Of a stretch of 13,768 nucleotides of DNA, positions 5,121-12,480 are shown in pieces. The first letter of the stretch is position 1. The number at the start of each line of letters is the position of its first letter. Below the pieces are notes generated by a model. That model was given only the letters and a program-made list of their open reading frames with translations, did not search any database and was not told where the DNA came from. The DNA comes from GWF sp031972135 (GTDB lineage Bacteria; Patescibacteriota; Microgenomatia; UBA1400; UBA12108). The position numbers and the translations under genes are program-made. The stretch is from assembly GCA_031972135.1 (NCBI GenBank), contig DALYFH010000026.1, forward strand, positions 1 through 13,768. Reading direction: 5' to 3'.

Positions 5121-7322
5121 ATGCAGTCTACAAAAGTCGTCGCCCAGGTGGGTGGCCAAGATCTTATACTCGAATACGGGAAGTTTTCCGAGCAGGCTAA
5201 CGCCGCTATTCTCGTAACTTACGGTGATACTGTTGTCCACGTCACAACCGTGATGGGCAAGAGTGACACCACACTCTCTTATTTCCCACTCTCTGTGGAC
5301 TTTGCCGAAAAGCTATATGCTGGCGGCAAAATCAAGGGTAGTCGCTGGGTAAAGCGTGATGGTCGTCCTAGTGATGAAGCAGTCCTCAAGGGCCGCATTA
5401 TCGACCGCTCAATCAGACCTCTATTTCCTAAAAACGTCAAACGTGATGTTCAGGTTATCGCAACTGTTCTCTCTGCAGATGGCAGTAACGACGCCGATAT
5501 GCCAGGACTAGTCGCAACCAGTGCCGCTCTCCATGTGAGTAATATCCCCTGGGAAGGTCCTATTGCTGGCGTCCGCGTTGGTATGATCGACGGCGCCTTT
5601 GTCGCCAATCCTACCTACGAGCAGCGCGCTACCTCCAAACTAGATCTAGTCGTTTCTGGCTCAAAGGAAGCGATCGTCATGGTCGAGGCAGGTGCTAACG
5701 AAGTAACCGAAGAAGATACACTAAAAGCCTTAGCTTTTGCCCACGAAGAGATCAAAAAGATCATTGTCTCAATCGAAGAACTACGTAAGTTAGTAGGAAA
5801 AGAAAAATTGGTCTTCGAAACCAAAGAGACAATTCCTCAAGAGCTCAGGGACGAAGTTAGCAAAAAAATAAGCAAAGACGTTCGTGCCAAACTAGGCGTT
5901 CCTCAGGCTGAGGATGGTCTAATCGAAGAATTTGTCGGTAAACTCAAAGAAGAATACACCGACAAACTAGACGGCAAACAACTAGGTGAGATCGTTCACG
6001 ATGTCCTAGCCGAGCAGGCTCGCGCTATGACTATCAACGAAGAGATTCGTGTCGATGGTCGTAAGACTGTCGAGATCCGCCCACTCGCTGCCGAAGTAGA
6101 CATACTACCTCGCCCTCACGGAAGCGCCATGTTTAAGCGTGGTCAGACTCAGGTCTTATCTATCGCAACGCTCGGTGCCCCATCACTCGGTCAGATTATC
6201 GAGTCAATGGAAACAGAGACTGTAAAGCGCTACATCCATCACTATGCCATGCCTCCTTACGCTTCAGGCGAAACTGGTCGTTTTGGTGCACCAGGTAGGA
6301 GAGAGATTGGTCACGGCGCACTCGCAGAGCGTGCCATCATGCCTATGCTCCCCTCCGAACTAGAGTTCCCTTACACCATTCACGTAGTGTCTGAGGTTAT
6401 GAGTAGTAATGGTAGTACTAGCCAGGCTAGTGTCTGTGGCTCCTGTATGGCTTTGATGGCCGCCGGTGTCCCACTCAAAAAACCAGTAGCCGGTATCGCC
6501 ATGGGCCTTATGACCGATGGAAAAAAGAGCGTTGTCTTAACTGACATTGCTGGTATCGAAGATCACGTCGGCGACATGGACTTTAAGGTGGCCGGTACCC
6601 GCGATGGTATCACTGCCCTCCAGATGGACATCAAGGTCAGTGGTATTAGTTTTGAAGTCTTGACCCAGGCACTCGCTCAGGCCAAAGACGCTCGTATGCA
6701 GATCATGGACGTCATGCTCAAAGCTATTCCTGAACCAAGGAAAGAGATGAGTAAATACGCTCCTAAGATCGTCCAGTTCGAGATCCCAACCGACAAAATC
6801 GGAGAGATCATCGGCCCTGGAGGCAAAAACATCAAACTCATCATGAGTGAGACTGGTGCAGACGTCGATATCGACGATGCAACCGGTGTCGGCAAAGTCA
6901 CAGTCAGCGGTGTCGATCCCGACGGGATGGACAAAGCCGTTAACTGGATCAAAGGCATGGTGCATGTCCCAGAGGCTGGCGAAGAGTACGAGGGCAAAGT
7001 TACTCGCGTCGAAGGTTATGGCTGCTTTGTGCAGTTCGCCCCAGGCAAGCAGGGTCTAGTCCACGTCTCTCGCATGAGTACAGAATACGTTCAAGACGCT
7101 AGTAGTCTAGTCAAAGAAGGTGATTCAGTACATGTTTGGGTCAAAGGAGTCGACGATCAGGGTAGAGTAGATCTCTCCATGGTCCCACTCGATCAGCTCA
7201 AACCCGAGACACCTCGCGAAGATCGCGGTGGTAGGGGCGGCTTTGGTGGACCACGCAGAAGCAGTGGCTTTGGCGGTGGATCACGCGGTGGAGATCGCGG
7301 AGGATTCCGTCCTCGTCGCTAA
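5121..7322 (+). CDS. pnp: Polynucleotide phosphorylase with RGG-type tail
   Basis: PNPase degrades RNA 3' to 5' by phosphorolysis and can also add nucleotides; it works as a trimer. The 733 residues contain the first RNase PH core (RNA-contact segment RIIDRSIRPLFP), an all-helical linker (about 245-320), the second RNase PH core with DIAGIEDHVGDMDFKV (D481 and D487, spaced like the catalytic Asp pair of E. coli), a KH domain (IIGPGGKNI, 563-571) and an S1 domain (about 620-690). The last 35 residues (699-733) are almost only Gly, Arg, Ser and Phe, with repeated RGG and GFGG units, a probable disordered RNA-binding tail. A weak purine-rich stretch lies well before the start. A strong terminator follows. 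Confidence 0.97.
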   Translation: MQSTKVVAQVGGQDLILEYGKFSEQANAAILVTYGDTVVHVTTVMGKSDTTLSYFPLSVDFAEKLYAGGKIKGSRWVKRDGRPSDEAVLKGRIIDRSIRPLFPKNVKRDVQVIATVLSADGSNDADMPGLVATSAALHVSNIPWEGPIAGVRVGMIDGAFVANPTYEQRATSKLDLVVSGSKEAIVMVEAGANEVTEEDTLKALAFAHEEIKKIIVSIEELRKLVGKEKLVFETKETIPQELRDEVSKKISKDVRAKLGVPQAEDGLIEEFVGKLKEEYTDKLDGKQLGEIVHDVLAEQARAMTINEEIRVDGRKTVEIRPLAAEVDILPRPHGSAMFKRGQTQVLSIATLGAPSLGQIIESMETETVKRYIHHYAMPPYASGETGRFGAPGRREIGHGALAERAIMPMLPSELEFPYTIHVVSEVMSSNGSTSQASVCGSCMALMAAGVPLKKPVAGIAMGLMTDGKKSVVLTDIAGIEDHVGDMDFKVAGTRDGITALQMDIKVSGISFEVLTQALAQAKDARMQIMDVMLKAIPEPRKEMSKYAPKIVQFEIPTDKIGEIIGPGGKNIKLIMSETGADVDIDDATGVGKVTVSGVDPDGMDKAVNWIKGMVHVPEAGEEYEGKVTRVEGYGCFVQFAPGKQGLVHVSRMSTEYVQDASSLVKEGDSVHVWVKGVDDQGRVDLSMVPLDQLKPETPREDRGGRGGFGGPRRSSGFGGGSRGGDRGGFRPRR

Positions 7323-7352
7323 AGAATGTAATCAGACAATTACAAAGTAAAA

Positions 7353-7390
7353 AGAAAAGCTCTCTGGGAAACTAGAGAGCTTTTCTGTAT
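7353..7390 (+). terminator. Strong rho-independent terminator after pnp
   Basis: AGAAAAGCTCTCT (7353-7365) and AGAGAGCTTTTCT (7374-7386) form a perfect 13-bp stem with an 8-base loop. The T run is within the 3' arm. The same A-rich and T-rich flanks make it potentially bidirectional, though no gene on the other strand is seen. It closes the rpsO-pnp unit and separates it from the envelope genes. Confidence 0.85.
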
Positions 7391-7406
7391 ATACCAGAAT
7401 CTGTAG

Positions 7407-7418
7407 TACAATTTTGCT
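7407..7418 (+). promoter_or_regulatory. -10 box placed for a leaderless transcript
   Basis: TACAAT (7407-7412) is followed by only six bases before the ATG at 7419, so transcription would begin at or next to the start codon. No Shine-Dalgarno is present, consistent with a leaderless mRNA. A -35 box is not evident. The same 6-base spacing recurs at 9703. Confidence 0.55.
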
Positions 7419-8588
7419 ATGACCGAAAATAATCCAGTTCAAAATTCAACCGCGCCAATCCTCGAAACCACCCCCGTCCTACCAGTAGCTACCGCCAAAA
7501 AACCAAACAGACTCCCATACATTTTGGGCGGGGTGGCCGCTATTCTAGTCTCTCTAGCTCTCGGAATAACCTTTTTTGGTCGAGGCAGTACCGATCAGAC
7601 TGGCAGCTCAAACAATGAAAGTATTCCTGATGCTCCACCCGGTTACATAAGCTACACTAACACTCCCCATTTTTATAGTATTGCCTTCCCTCCTAAGTGG
7701 AGCGTGGTCGAGACTAGTCCCGATCAATCTGGTCGTTTAATTGTCCAGACCGATGAACCAGCCATTATGGAGATAGAGAGTTTCAAAGCAACCACTAGTA
7801 ATCTCGATGAATATTTCGGGACCCTCCAGGATGGCCGGACCAGTAGCAAAACCAGCCCAGTCAAAGTAGGGGACTACGACGCATTCGAGCGGAGCGAGAG
7901 TTGGCCCAAGACTAGTGTTCAACCAGTTATCACCTACGCGCAGATCCAAGATAAGATTTATATTTTTAGTCTGCTCCCAGCCGGTGGCAAAAACGCGATC
8001 AGTAGCGAGAGCTTACTCAAAGAATACAGGAGTATCCTCGCTACCTTTAAGCTCACAACAACCTCTGAGCTAGGAACTGATTGGCGGACCTACAAAACCA
8101 GTGAGGTAGAGGGGATCGCGTTCAAATCCTTTACCTTTACCCATCCTCAATCTTGGGCAGTCACCGAAAAATCAGAAAACAAAAACCTAATTGTTAGTAT
8201 CTATAGAAACAATTATGAGATCACAATCACTCAAGCTGCAGTAGGCGGGGCGGTATGTCTCTTTAAAGATAGTCCAGATTTTACAGGTAGCTCAGGAGAT
8301 TTAAGGACCAAAGAATATACCGAATTTGAGACGACCACAAAAGGTGTGATGCGAAGGTACTTTAACCTCAATCAGGGAGAAAAATCTACCTTTTACTTCT
8401 GTCAAAAAGAGAGCAATTCTCCCTACTTTGCGACCCCTACTCTGTTTGGTGGCATCGTCTACTACGTACCTGCCAAATATGATGTAAACATCATCAAAGA
8501 GATGGACGAAATACTCAAAACTTTTGTAAGTAGTGAGAGTGTTACACCTACTCCCGCACCTGCTACTAGCTCAGCCACTACTCCATGA
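7419..8588 (+). CDS. Membrane-anchored protein with two PsbP-like domains
   Basis: This 389-residue protein has a short cytoplasmic, Pro/Thr-rich N-terminus, one transmembrane segment (about 33-54, LPYILGGVAAILVSLALGI) and an external region. The external part seems to hold two related domains, each opening with a hydrophobic strand followed by P-x-x-W: FPPKWSV (W94) and HPQSWAV (W246). Each ends in a segment like LLKEYRSILATFKL or IKEMDEILKTFV. This is the pattern of PsbP/Mog1-like domains, which bind partners rather than catalyse. Two cysteines occur only in the second domain region. A Thr/Pro/Ala-rich tail follows. It overlaps the L,D-transpeptidase by 4 bases (ATGA), suggesting a cell-wall role. 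The exact function is unknown. Confidence 0.7.
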   Translation: MTENNPVQNSTAPILETTPVLPVATAKKPNRLPYILGGVAAILVSLALGITFFGRGSTDQTGSSNNESIPDAPPGYISYTNTPHFYSIAFPPKWSVVETSPDQSGRLIVQTDEPAIMEIESFKATTSNLDEYFGTLQDGRTSSKTSPVKVGDYDAFERSESWPKTSVQPVITYAQIQDKIYIFSLLPAGGKNAISSESLLKEYRSILATFKLTTTSELGTDWRTYKTSEVEGIAFKSFTFTHPQSWAVTEKSENKNLIVSIYRNNYEITITQAAVGGAVCLFKDSPDFTGSSGDLRTKEYTEFETTTKGVMRRYFNLNQGEKSTFYFCQKESNSPYFATPTLFGGIVYYVPAKYDVNIIKEMDEILKTFVSSESVTPTPAPATSSATTP

Positions 8589-9700
8589 AGCTAACCAATC
8601 TGCCTTTGATCCTTGGTACTTTTTTTGGCACTATCTTTGTCTCTGCTCTGACGTATGTGTTAGTCAAGACCTGGAACGTGCAAGCTGATATGCCAATAGA
8701 TCCAGAAGTAACGTTTGAGCTACCAGACGTTACAACCACCTACAAAGTTAGAGATCTACCAGTAGAAGAGGATTCGATCATTATCCCGAGCACTGACCAG
8801 AGCGAGCCATCCTTTAGTTATGATGCAAAGTCCGGTAGTGTCACGCTCACTAGCTCTCCCTCTGATTATCGGATTGCACTCTCCACTCTCCCTAACCTAC
8901 GAGGGACTCTCGAGCTACACCAAACTCTGACGCCCAACTACACTCTCGTCCCACGCTATCAGAGTCGCGTCGAGCTCTACAACAAACGACTCAATATCGT
9001 CCACAGGTCGCCGCTTCCAATTCTACTCAAAGACGGTAGTCGAGGGACAGAACTAGAGCTCCCGCCTGAACTACTCCGCAACATGATTATGCCCACTTCA
9101 TTAGACCTTTCAGTCCCATTGGGTGTGGATGAACCCATGCTACTCAACTACATTCTTCCTCGCCTCACTCCCAAACAAAAAGAATACTTTAACCTGACCT
9201 CAACTACTAGTAATGTCAGAAACGCACTCTTTGAGCGTCTTAAGCTCCAGACTACTCCGGTAGTCCTAGGGGTAGATGATGGACCGACCAGTAGTGGTGA
9301 GCACGCAGCCAAATATATCGAGGTCGACATCTCCCAGCAAAAACTCTACTTTTTTGCGAGTGGTCAACTCGCCAAAACCTATACGATTTCAACCGGACTA
9401 GATTATCCGACTCCATTAGGGGAGTTTCATATCATGAACAAAGCCCCTCTCGCTTTTTCAGGAATATATAACGCATGGATGCCGTATTGGATGGCATTTG
9501 AATATGCAAATGACGTAGGCGCTTATCTTGGCTTTCACGAAAAAGCTTACACAAGTTTAGTCAAAGGCAAAAAAATATATAGTCATGATCGTGAGATCGG
9601 GGACAAGCTAACCGGTGGCTGTATCGCACTCTCCGCGAGCGACGCCAAAGAAGTTTATGATCACAGTGATGTTGGCATGCTGGTTAGGATCGTGCCATAA
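8585..9700 (+). CDS. L,D-transpeptidase (YkuD domain), membrane anchored
   Basis: L,D-transpeptidases form 3-3 peptidoglycan cross-links or attach proteins to the wall, outside the membrane. This 371-residue protein has an N-terminal membrane anchor (about 6-27), a long region of unknown fold (about 40-235), then a YkuD domain from about residue 243: KYIEVDISQQKLYFF, the STGLDYPTPLGEF strand-loop, His318 in GFHEKAY, and Cys346 in LTGGCIAL. The usual S-H-G-C motif thus reads T-G-G-C, while the upstream His and the Cys nucleophile are kept, so activity is likely but untested. The upstream gene, overlapping by 4 bases, is the PsbP-like protein. The last bases hold the promoter region for the next gene. 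Confidence 0.9.
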   Translation: MKLTNLPLILGTFFGTIFVSALTYVLVKTWNVQADMPIDPEVTFELPDVTTTYKVRDLPVEEDSIIIPSTDQSEPSFSYDAKSGSVTLTSSPSDYRIALSTLPNLRGTLELHQTLTPNYTLVPRYQSRVELYNKRLNIVHRSPLPILLKDGSRGTELELPPELLRNMIMPTSLDLSVPLGVDEPMLLNYILPRLTPKQKEYFNLTSTTSNVRNALFERLKLQTTPVVLGVDDGPTSSGEHAAKYIEVDISQQKLYFFASGQLAKTYTISTGLDYPTPLGEFHIMNKAPLAFSGIYNAWMPYWMAFEYANDVGAYLGFHEKAYTSLVKGKKIYSHDREIGDKLTGGCIALSASDAKEVYDHSDVGMLVRIVP

Positions 9701-9702
9701 GG

Positions 9703-9714
9703 TATACTAAAAAT
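9703..9714 (+). promoter_or_regulatory. -10 box placed for a leaderless Lon-like transcript
   Basis: TATACT (9703-9708) sits six bases before the ATG at 9715, in the 14-base gap after the L,D-transpeptidase. Transcription would start at the ATG. No correctly spaced Shine-Dalgarno exists. The -35 region, inside the upstream gene, is weak. Confidence 0.5.
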
Positions 9715-10776
9715 ATGGATGCTATTGCCCAAACAGATTTTGCCGACGAACTAGTCAAACTAAAAGCCAAAGTAGATGCTACCAAACTCCCCGAAGACCT
9801 GGGTGCCAAAGCCATCGAAATGCTCGGTCGACTTAACCGAATGATCAACACTGGTGTTTATTCTGCCGAGTACGATCGTATCAGTCACTACATTGACTGG
9901 ATCACTAGCATTCCTTGGGGCGAGACTACTACAGATAAGCTAGACATCACCGCAGCAGCCACCAACATGAACAAGAGCCACTATGGCATGCAAGAGACCA
10001 AAGATCGCATTCTCGAATACTTGGCAACGATCAAACTCCGCATGGATCAGGGTGGGGAAAAAGTAGTTAGAGCACCAGCCATCTTCCTCGTTGGTTTGGT
10101 CGGTACCGGCAAAACCACTTTTGCCTATAGTCTCGCCGAGACGCTAGGTCGCAAGTTTGCTCGTATCCCGTTTGGTGGACTAGGTAGCGCGCAGGATCTA
10201 CGGGGCAAGTCTAGACTATTCGCCGAGGCTGAGCCAGGACACATTGTCAAAGCCTTAAGGGATGCGGGCAGTATGAACCCGATCATTCTCCTCGACGAAA
10301 TCGATCGTGTAGGTGCCGAAGAACGCGCGGACATCATGGGTGTACTAGTTGAACTTTTGGATCCTACCCAGAACAATCGCTTCCTTGATCACTATCTCGA
10401 TTTTCCTCTCGATTTGTCTCAGGTCTTATTTGTCGCAACTGCCAACAACACAACAAATGTCGCAACCGCTGTCCTAGACCGTCTCGAGCTCATCCAGATG
10501 CCTAGTTATACTGACGAAGAAAAGATTCATATCAGTCGCGAGTATCTGCTCCCCAAAGCCCTCAAAGAATCTGGACTCCTCTCTTCCCAACTAGTTATCG
10601 ACGAATCGGTTTGGCCCGTGGTCGCTCGCCCTCTTGGTTATGATGCTGGTATACGTACCCTCCAGAGAACCTTAGCCGCTTTAACACGTCGGGTTGCCCG
10701 CGAGATAGTAGAGGGCAAAACTGCAACAGTCAAAGTCGACATAAGCAATTACAAACAATATATGAAAGCGTATTAA
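9715..10776 (+). CDS. Lon-type AAA+ ATPase without peptidase domain
   Basis: The 353 residues match the middle of Lon protease. Residues 1-70 resemble the helical neck (HYIDWITSIPWGE, Lon YLDWLLSLPWG). The AAA+ core has Walker A GLVGTGKT (127-134), Walker B LLDEID (192-197), sensor 1 Asn (ATANN, 241-245), arginine finger R256 (LDRLE) and sensor 2 R314 (GIRTLQR). LLPKALKES matches the Lon LLPKQ segment. The pore-loop aromatic is F169 where Lon usually has Tyr. The N-terminal substrate domain and the Ser-Lys peptidase domain are both missing: the chain stops at NYKQYMKAY, just where Lon continues into YLG and the peptidase. ATP hydrolysis is likely; proteolysis is not. It may act as an unfoldase or remodeller. 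RNase J follows after 21 bases. Confidence 0.88.
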   Translation: MDAIAQTDFADELVKLKAKVDATKLPEDLGAKAIEMLGRLNRMINTGVYSAEYDRISHYIDWITSIPWGETTTDKLDITAAATNMNKSHYGMQETKDRILEYLATIKLRMDQGGEKVVRAPAIFLVGLVGTGKTTFAYSLAETLGRKFARIPFGGLGSAQDLRGKSRLFAEAEPGHIVKALRDAGSMNPIILLDEIDRVGAEERADIMGVLVELLDPTQNNRFLDHYLDFPLDLSQVLFVATANNTTNVATAVLDRLELIQMPSYTDEEKIHISREYLLPKALKESGLLSSQLVIDESVWPVVARPLGYDAGIRTLQRTLAALTRRVAREIVEGKTATVKVDISNYKQYMKAY

Positions 10777-10797
10777 CAGCGCTAAAGAAAGAAAAAA

Positions 10798-12444
10798 ATG
10801 CTTAATTCTCCAATCAAAATGATCCCACTTGGTGGGATGCCCAATGTTCATGACAATATGTATGTCTATGAGTCCGAGTCCGATATCTTTATCGTCGACT
10901 GTGGCATGGGCTTCCCCGAAGAGGGGGTCCCAGGTGTTGATTTAACAATTCCTGATATTACCTATCTCAAAGACAAAATCAGTCGGATCCGCGGTTTTGT
11001 CGTGACCCACGGTCACGAAGACCATATCGGCGGCTTTCCCTTTGTCATCCCGCAGCTCGGTGGCCAGATCCCAATTTATGCGAGCAAGCTAACTGCAGGC
11101 TTCTTGCGCGAAAAATTCAAAGACTACGGTATCGACCCCAAAATGATTAATGTCGTTGGCGATCGCCAGCCGATCCAGCTCGGCGTTTTTGAAGTTAAGA
11201 TGATCCCAGTCACTCACTCTGTCCCAGACACTAAACATCTAATCATCAAAACTCCTCATGGGAACGTCTATCATGGCTCAGACTTTAAGTTTGACTGGAC
11301 TCCTGTCGGTCAGGAGCTGCCGGATGTCTCTAGTATGACAAGAGCTGGCGCGGAGGGGGTGACACTCCTTCTCTCTGACTGTTTAAGGTCGGAAAAACCA
11401 GGTTATTCACTCTCCGAAGCGAGTGTAGAAGAGTCTTTTGAGCGCGAGTTTAGAGATTGTAATGGCCGCGTCATTGTCACTACCATGAGTAGTAACATTA
11501 GTCGTATCCAACAGGCACTCTGGGTTGCGCGTCGGCACAACCGCAAAGTCGCTTTTGTTGGCTACAGTATCGAAAAAAACGTCAAAGTCGCCGCCGAACT
11601 AGGATTTCTTAAGATCCCCCCTCGACTGATCGTTGATAAACGCAAGATGAAAGATATTCCGCGGGATGAGCAGTGTCTCATTATCGCCGGGAGTCAGGGA
11701 CAGCTCGGTAGTAGTCTCGAGAAGATCGCGGTAGGGGATCACAAAATGATCAGACTAGATTCGGGCGACAAAGTAATCTTTTCTGCTGATCCAATCCCAG
11801 GTAACGAGAGTAACGTCTATCGATTGATCGATATGCTCAGTATCAAGGGGTTGCGTGTCTCGTATAGCGATATCGCCGACGATCTCCACGTCTCCGGCCA
11901 TGCTAGTTCGAGCGAGATCAAGATGTTGATCGCCTTTACCAAGCCAAAGTACGTCATGGGTACGGGTGGGACGCATAGGCATGCAGTGCAGTTTGGCAAA
12001 CTCGCCCGTGAGATGGGGATCGCGCCGGATCATATCTTAGCTAGCGAAAACCAACCACTCGTGATTGAGCCAGGTGGTATCGTTCATCTAGGCGACCCTA
12101 TTCCACTTCGTACTGTCTACGTTGAATCAGGGATGATCGCCCGGAGTGACAAGCCAATCGCAGATCGTCAGGCTATGTTCCAAGAAGGGGTGGTTATTAC
12201 GGTCGTAACTGGTACGGGCACTGCCCTCGAAGTAGACTTTATTCCCAAGGGGATAATTACTCACATCGAACCCGATGTTTTGACTAGGTTTAAGAATTCA
12301 GTTCGTACTGCGCTCCGTGCAGAGGATTCTCATCGAGATAAGGTGTATAGTAAAGACAAGATCGCCAAAGAGGTAAGTCGACTTTTCCTCGAAGAGTACG
12401 GCAAAAATCCATTGGTTATCCCAATTATTATTGATAATAACTAG
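10798..12444 (+). CDS. rnj: Ribonuclease J with altered motif C
   Basis: RNase J is a metallo-beta-lactamase/beta-CASP enzyme with 5'-3' exonuclease and endonuclease activity in mRNA decay and rRNA processing. The 548 residues are near the usual 550. Metal ligands seen are H71, H73, D75, H76 (HGHEDH), H140 (THS) and D162 (GSDFKFD). GSQGQLGSS and SGHASSSE (H368, motif B) mark the beta-CASP domain, and a complete C-terminal domain follows (about 450-548). Motif C, normally P-V-H-G-E with His390 in B. subtilis numbering, reads G-T-G-G-T: residue 390 is Gly, with His393 and His395 nearby. It follows the Lon-like ATPase by 21 bases, preceded by a purine-rich AAAGAAAG, so the two are probably one transcript. 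Confidence 0.93.
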   Translation: MLNSPIKMIPLGGMPNVHDNMYVYESESDIFIVDCGMGFPEEGVPGVDLTIPDITYLKDKISRIRGFVVTHGHEDHIGGFPFVIPQLGGQIPIYASKLTAGFLREKFKDYGIDPKMINVVGDRQPIQLGVFEVKMIPVTHSVPDTKHLIIKTPHGNVYHGSDFKFDWTPVGQELPDVSSMTRAGAEGVTLLLSDCLRSEKPGYSLSEASVEESFEREFRDCNGRVIVTTMSSNISRIQQALWVARRHNRKVAFVGYSIEKNVKVAAELGFLKIPPRLIVDKRKMKDIPRDEQCLIIAGSQGQLGSSLEKIAVGDHKMIRLDSGDKVIFSADPIPGNESNVYRLIDMLSIKGLRVSYSDIADDLHVSGHASSSEIKMLIAFTKPKYVMGTGGTHRHAVQFGKLAREMGIAPDHILASENQPLVIEPGGIVHLGDPIPLRTVYVESGMIARSDKPIADRQAMFQEGVVITVVTGTGTALEVDFIPKGIITHIEPDVLTRFKNSVRTALRAEDSHRDKVYSKDKIAKEVSRLFLEEYGKNPLVIPIIIDNN

Positions 12445-12480
12445 AAAGCTTTATAAACTTAGTACTTTATAACTAAACAT
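12431..12480 (+). promoter_or_regulatory. Possible ftsK promoter region
   Basis: The gap holds TTGATA (12431-12436) as a possible -35, and several candidate -10 boxes: TATAAA (12452-12457, short 15-base spacer) and TATAAC (12468-12473, seven bases before ATG, near-leaderless geometry but without a matched -35). No Shine-Dalgarno is present before ATG 12481. The correct box cannot be chosen from sequence alone. Confidence 0.35.

Noticed and set aside
6417..6431. Perfect 7-bp-arm palindrome ACTAGCC-A-GGCTAGT
   Set aside because: It falls in codons for the conserved PNPase stretch GSTSQASV and is explained by codon choice in a CTAG-rich genome; no reason to infer an operator.
6537..6965. A 142-codon open frame on the minus strand inside pnp
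   Set aside because: It lies wholly opposite a strongly conserved part of PNPase (catalytic Asp motif and KH domain), has His/Asp-rich low-complexity content typical of an antisense shadow, and no promoter or ribosome binding site.
10771..10797. Frameshifted remnant of a Lon peptidase domain after the ATPase
   Set aside because: Only 21 bases separate the stop from RNase J, with no room for a remnant, and RNase J is complete from its N-terminus.
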